Both the position numbers and the translations under genes were made by a program. This document shows, one piece after another, positions 61,885 to 64,000 of a DNA stretch of 64,000 nucleotides. The notes below the pieces were generated by a model. The model was not told the DNA's origin. It made no database searches and saw only the letters and a program-made list of their open reading frames with translations. The stretch is from Pelotomaculum isophthalicicum JI (GTDB taxonomy: Bacteria; Bacillota; Desulfotomaculia; Desulfotomaculales; Pelotomaculaceae), in assembly GCF_029478095.1 (NCBI RefSeq), contig NZ_JAKOAV010000012.1, forward strand, positions 1-64,000, given 5' to 3'. Each line of letters opens with the position of its first letter. Within the stretch, counting starts at the first letter, position 1.

Positions 61885-62070
61885 GGGTCAGGAGTCAGTA
61901 GTCAGTAGTCAGAAGTCAGTAGTCAGAAGGCAGGAGAGACAGGGACGAAAGACGAAAGACAAAAGACAGGAGTCAAGGAGTTAGAAGACAGGATGAGGAA
62001 TCAGGAACCAGTGAATAGAATGGTTTCGTCTTAAAATATTCTGAATTCTGACTACTGACTACTGACTCCT
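61885..62070. repeat. Dispersed CAGTAGTCAG-type repeat, copy C (MITE-like, complete)
   Basis: A perfect 25-base inverted repeat (61890-61914 with 62046-62070), built of AGTCAGT heptamers, encloses about 130 bases of purine-rich GAC/AAAGACGAAAGAC arrays. It lies between spoIVFA and spoIVFB. The right arm and its core ATGGTTTCGTCTTAAAATAT are shared with copies A and B. Confidence 0.85.
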
Positions 62071-62090
62071 TGAAGAAGGTGGTGTTGTTT

Positions 62091-62972
62091 TTGAAAATTG
62101 GCCGTGTTTCCGGGATGGAGATCCATTTAAATAATTATTTTTTAGCCCTGCTCGGGCTGTTTTTTGTGGCTGGTGTGCTGGGGAAGGGGTTGATTGCTTT
62201 TGCTGTAGTGCTTTTCCATGAGTTGGCGCATGTAGCCGTTGCCCGCCGCTTGGGCGTGCAAGTTTCAGACATCGAGTTGTTGCCTTTTGGCGGTGTCAGC
62301 CGCATGGGTGGTGATATCGTTTTTGACCCTGCCAAAGAAGTTTATGTTGCTGTTGCCGGACCGGCAGCCAACCTTTTTCTAACCGGCTTGGGTACTGTGT
62401 TAAATAATCACAGCCTGTGGGATAAAGACCTGGGGCTGTTTTTTCTTCACTGCAACCTTATGGTGGCTGCCTTTAACCTGCTTCCGGCGCTGCCCCTGGA
62501 CGGCGGCAGGGTTTTCCGCGCCTACCTGGCCAGACGGTCCGGTTTGAAGAAGGCAACTTACCTGGCGGCTTGGTGGGGGCAGTTTTGGGGCGTCGTGATC
62601 ACCGCCGGTGGATTAGCCGGGCTGGTAATGCGCCTGTCGGGACTGGATATCATTATAACCGGCCTGTTTCTGCTCTACGCCGCCACTCGGGAAAAGAGCC
62701 TGGCGCCGTATCATTTTATCCGGCATCTCGTTCAAAAGAAGAATGAGTTGGCGGCAGCGGGCGTGCTGCCCGGAGAACCGCTTGTTTCTCTTGATACGGT
62801 ACGGTTGGGACATTTGATCCAAGCATTTCTGCCTCAGCGATTCCACTTGGTTCTCTTGCTCGGTCACGACTGGCAATATAAGGGTGTGGTCAGTGAAGTT
62901 CAGATAATTGAGGCATTGCTGGCTGAGGGGGTTGACTGCCCTGTCGGCAAGTTGTTAAATCCACATGTCTGA
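62091..62972 (+). CDS. spoIVFB: Intramembrane metalloprotease SpoIVFB
   Basis: A site-2 protease of about 293 residues that in Bacillus cleaves pro-sigma-K. The zinc motif is LFHELAHVAVA (HExxH) and the third ligand lies in LLPALPLDGGR. Six helices fit the family; a CBS-like C-terminal part follows. The TTG at 62091 is chosen because AAGGTGG lies about eight bases before it, and because an upstream TTG at 62070 is formed by the end of the repeat. It pairs with SpoIVFA. Confidence 0.9.
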   Translation: MKIGRVSGMEIHLNNYFLALLGLFFVAGVLGKGLIAFAVVLFHELAHVAVARRLGVQVSDIELLPFGGVSRMGGDIVFDPAKEVYVAVAGPAANLFLTGLGTVLNNHSLWDKDLGLFFLHCNLMVAAFNLLPALPLDGGRVFRAYLARRSGLKKATYLAAWWGQFWGVVITAGGLAGLVMRLSGLDIIITGLFLLYAATREKSLAPYHFIRHLVQKKNELAAAGVLPGEPLVSLDTVRLGHLIQAFLPQRFHLVLLLGHDWQYKGVVSEVQIIEALLAEGVDCPVGKLLNPHV

Positions 62973-63174
62973 AAAGTCTGGTTTGCATGTCTTAAATTGC
63001 CTGGAACACCGCATAGTATTATTCAATAGAAAGGTTTTCAGTACCGGTTGTAGAATAATACTTTCAGGGAATATTCCCCCGGCGGCTTTGGGTTATACTA
63101 GTATAGATAATTATTATTGCGGATGTTTTATTGTAGCTTGCTGCCGGAAGTATTAACGGGGGATACAATATAAT

Positions 63175-64000
63175 ATGGATTTGCTCGATCAAATTTTGCC
63201 GCTGGTACAAAAGCCTGCCCGCTATACCGGGGGTGAGTGGAACATCGTCCGGAAGGACTGGGACAAGGTTGACATAAAGGTGGCTTTCGCTTTTCCCGAC
63301 GTTTATGAAGTAGGCATGTCCCACTTGGGCTTGCAGATTCTTTACCATATCGTCAACAGCCGGACTGACGCCCTGATGGAAAGAGTATTCGCGCCGTGGC
63401 TTGACATGGAAGAAAAAATGAGGGAGCACAACCTGCCCCTTTTCACCCTGGAATCTTTCCGGCCGGTCCGTGATTTCGACGTGGTTGCCTTTACCCTGCA
63501 ATATGAAATGTGTTATTCCAATGTCTTGAACATGCTCGATTTGGCCGGTATTCCCATAAAATCCAACCTGCGCGGTGAAGAACACCCGCTGGTTATTGCC
63601 GGCGGCCCTTGTGCTTTTAACCCTGAGCCGCTGGCTGATTTTATCGATCTGTTCGTTATTGGTGAAGGTGAAGAAGCGATTGGAGACTTTTTAGACTTTC
63701 TCCGTAATGCGAAGAACCGGAACCTCGCCAAAAAAGACTTATTAAGAGAGGCCGCGCGGGTGCCTGGAGTTTACGTGCCTTCGTTATACCGGGTTGAGTA
63801 CCGGGAAGACGGTGAGATTAGCAAAGTGGAACCGGTGCTGAAAGGAGTGCCGGAAATTGTCAAAAAGCGGGTTGTACGGGATATGGACAAGGTATCTTTT
63901 CCAACCCGGCCGGTGGTGCCTTCCACTGAAATAGTGCATGACCGGATTATGATTGAAGTGTTGCGAGGCTGTGCCAGGGGATGCCGTTTCTGCCAGGCCG
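63175..64000 (+). CDS. Radical SAM protein, TIGR03960-like, cut by the window end
   Basis: 275 codons are visible from ATG 63175, after a CGGGGGA site. The N-terminal part resembles a B12-binding-type domain (FAFPDVYEVGMSHLGLQILY, IAGGPCAFNPEPLADFIDLF, GEGEEAIGDFLDFL). The radical SAM cysteines appear at the end: RGCARGCRFCQA (CxxxCxxC). This family lies next to a TIGR03936 gene, rng and rplU in many Firmicutes. Its substrate is unknown. Confidence 0.88.
   Translation, partial: MDLLDQILPLVQKPARYTGGEWNIVRKDWDKVDIKVAFAFPDVYEVGMSHLGLQILYHIVNSRTDALMERVFAPWLDMEEKMREHNLPLFTLESFRPVRDFDVVAFTLQYEMCYSNVLNMLDLAGIPIKSNLRGEEHPLVIAGGPCAFNPEPLADFIDLFVIGEGEEAIGDFLDFLRNAKNRNLAKKDLLREAARVPGVYVPSLYRVEYREDGEISKVEPVLKGVPEIVKKRVVRDMDKVSFPTRPVVPSTEIVHDRIMIEVLRGCARGCRFCQA

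Noticed and set aside
62965-63156. A 63-codon frame after spoIVFB
   Set aside because: No ribosome site, no family resemblance and odd composition; probably non-coding leader of the radical SAM gene.
1-64000. CRISPR array
   Set aside because: No set of regularly spaced direct repeats with unique spacers was seen; the heptamer arrays at 61885-62070 are palindromic and lack spacers.

Overview
The window looks like a chromosomal segment of an endospore-forming clostridial Firmicute, most like the Peptococcaceae (Pelotomaculum/Desulfotomaculum group). The basis is gene content and order, not a database match: tig-clpP-clpX, lonB-lon-engB, valS-folC-DUF4321-maf-radC-mreBCD-pbp2-minCDE-rodA-spoIVFA-spoIVFB and a TIGR03960-type radical SAM gene run almost without interruption on the + strand. 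LonB, SpoIVFA/FB and a YqhV-like protein point to sporulation. TTG and GTG starts are common, and base composition is moderate with AT-rich islands.

Layout. (1) 1-5.8 kb: Rrf2 regulator and serine acetyltransferase, then cyclopropane fatty acid synthase, two alpha/beta hydrolases, a YqhV-like protein and an MFS transporter. (2) 6-15 kb: HtpG, a metallo-beta-lactamase-fold hydrolase, a LOG-family gene remnant, an ABC-F ribosome-protection-type ATPase behind a leader with an attenuator hairpin, a HIT protein, and RecD2 followed directly by an SRAP/YedK protein. (3) 15.4-16.0 kb: a ydaO-type cyclic-di-AMP riboswitch directly before a small secreted protein with three cysteine-bearing repeats. 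(4) 16.34-28.74 kb: a decayed prophage-like element in a tRNA-Leu(UAG) gene, bounded by a 98-bp direct repeat. It keeps a primase/helicase pair, HTH genes, a tape-measure gene, a type I toxin and an ImmA-like protease, but its integrase, tape-measure gene, a HIRAN gene and a small gene all carry lesions. A scar of an older related element lies just outside its left end. (5) 28.8-32.4 kb: two chemotaxis receptors, the second running into a tRNA-Gln/tRNA-His pair, then an unidentified structured RNA. (6) 32.5-35.8 kb: trigger factor, ClpP, ClpX. (7) 35.8-41.1 kb: an AT-rich signalling and accessory island with an XRE regulator, a c-di-GMP-I riboswitch leading an HD-GYP / unknown / CBS-GGDEF operon, a hypoxanthine-DNA-glycosylase-like gene, a type II toxin-antitoxin pair and a tandem HD-GYP protein. 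(8) 41.2-64 kb: proteolysis, valyl-tRNA synthetase, folate, cell shape, division-site and sporulation genes.

The best candidates for something undescribed are the c-di-AMP riboswitch controlling a cysteine-repeat secreted protein; the self-referential c-di-GMP operon with an unknown middle gene; the structured RNA upstream of tig; and the fossil record of two successive elements at one tRNA gene, in which the att copies differ by a covarying T-stem base pair. All functional calls are from reading motifs and context; no search was run.
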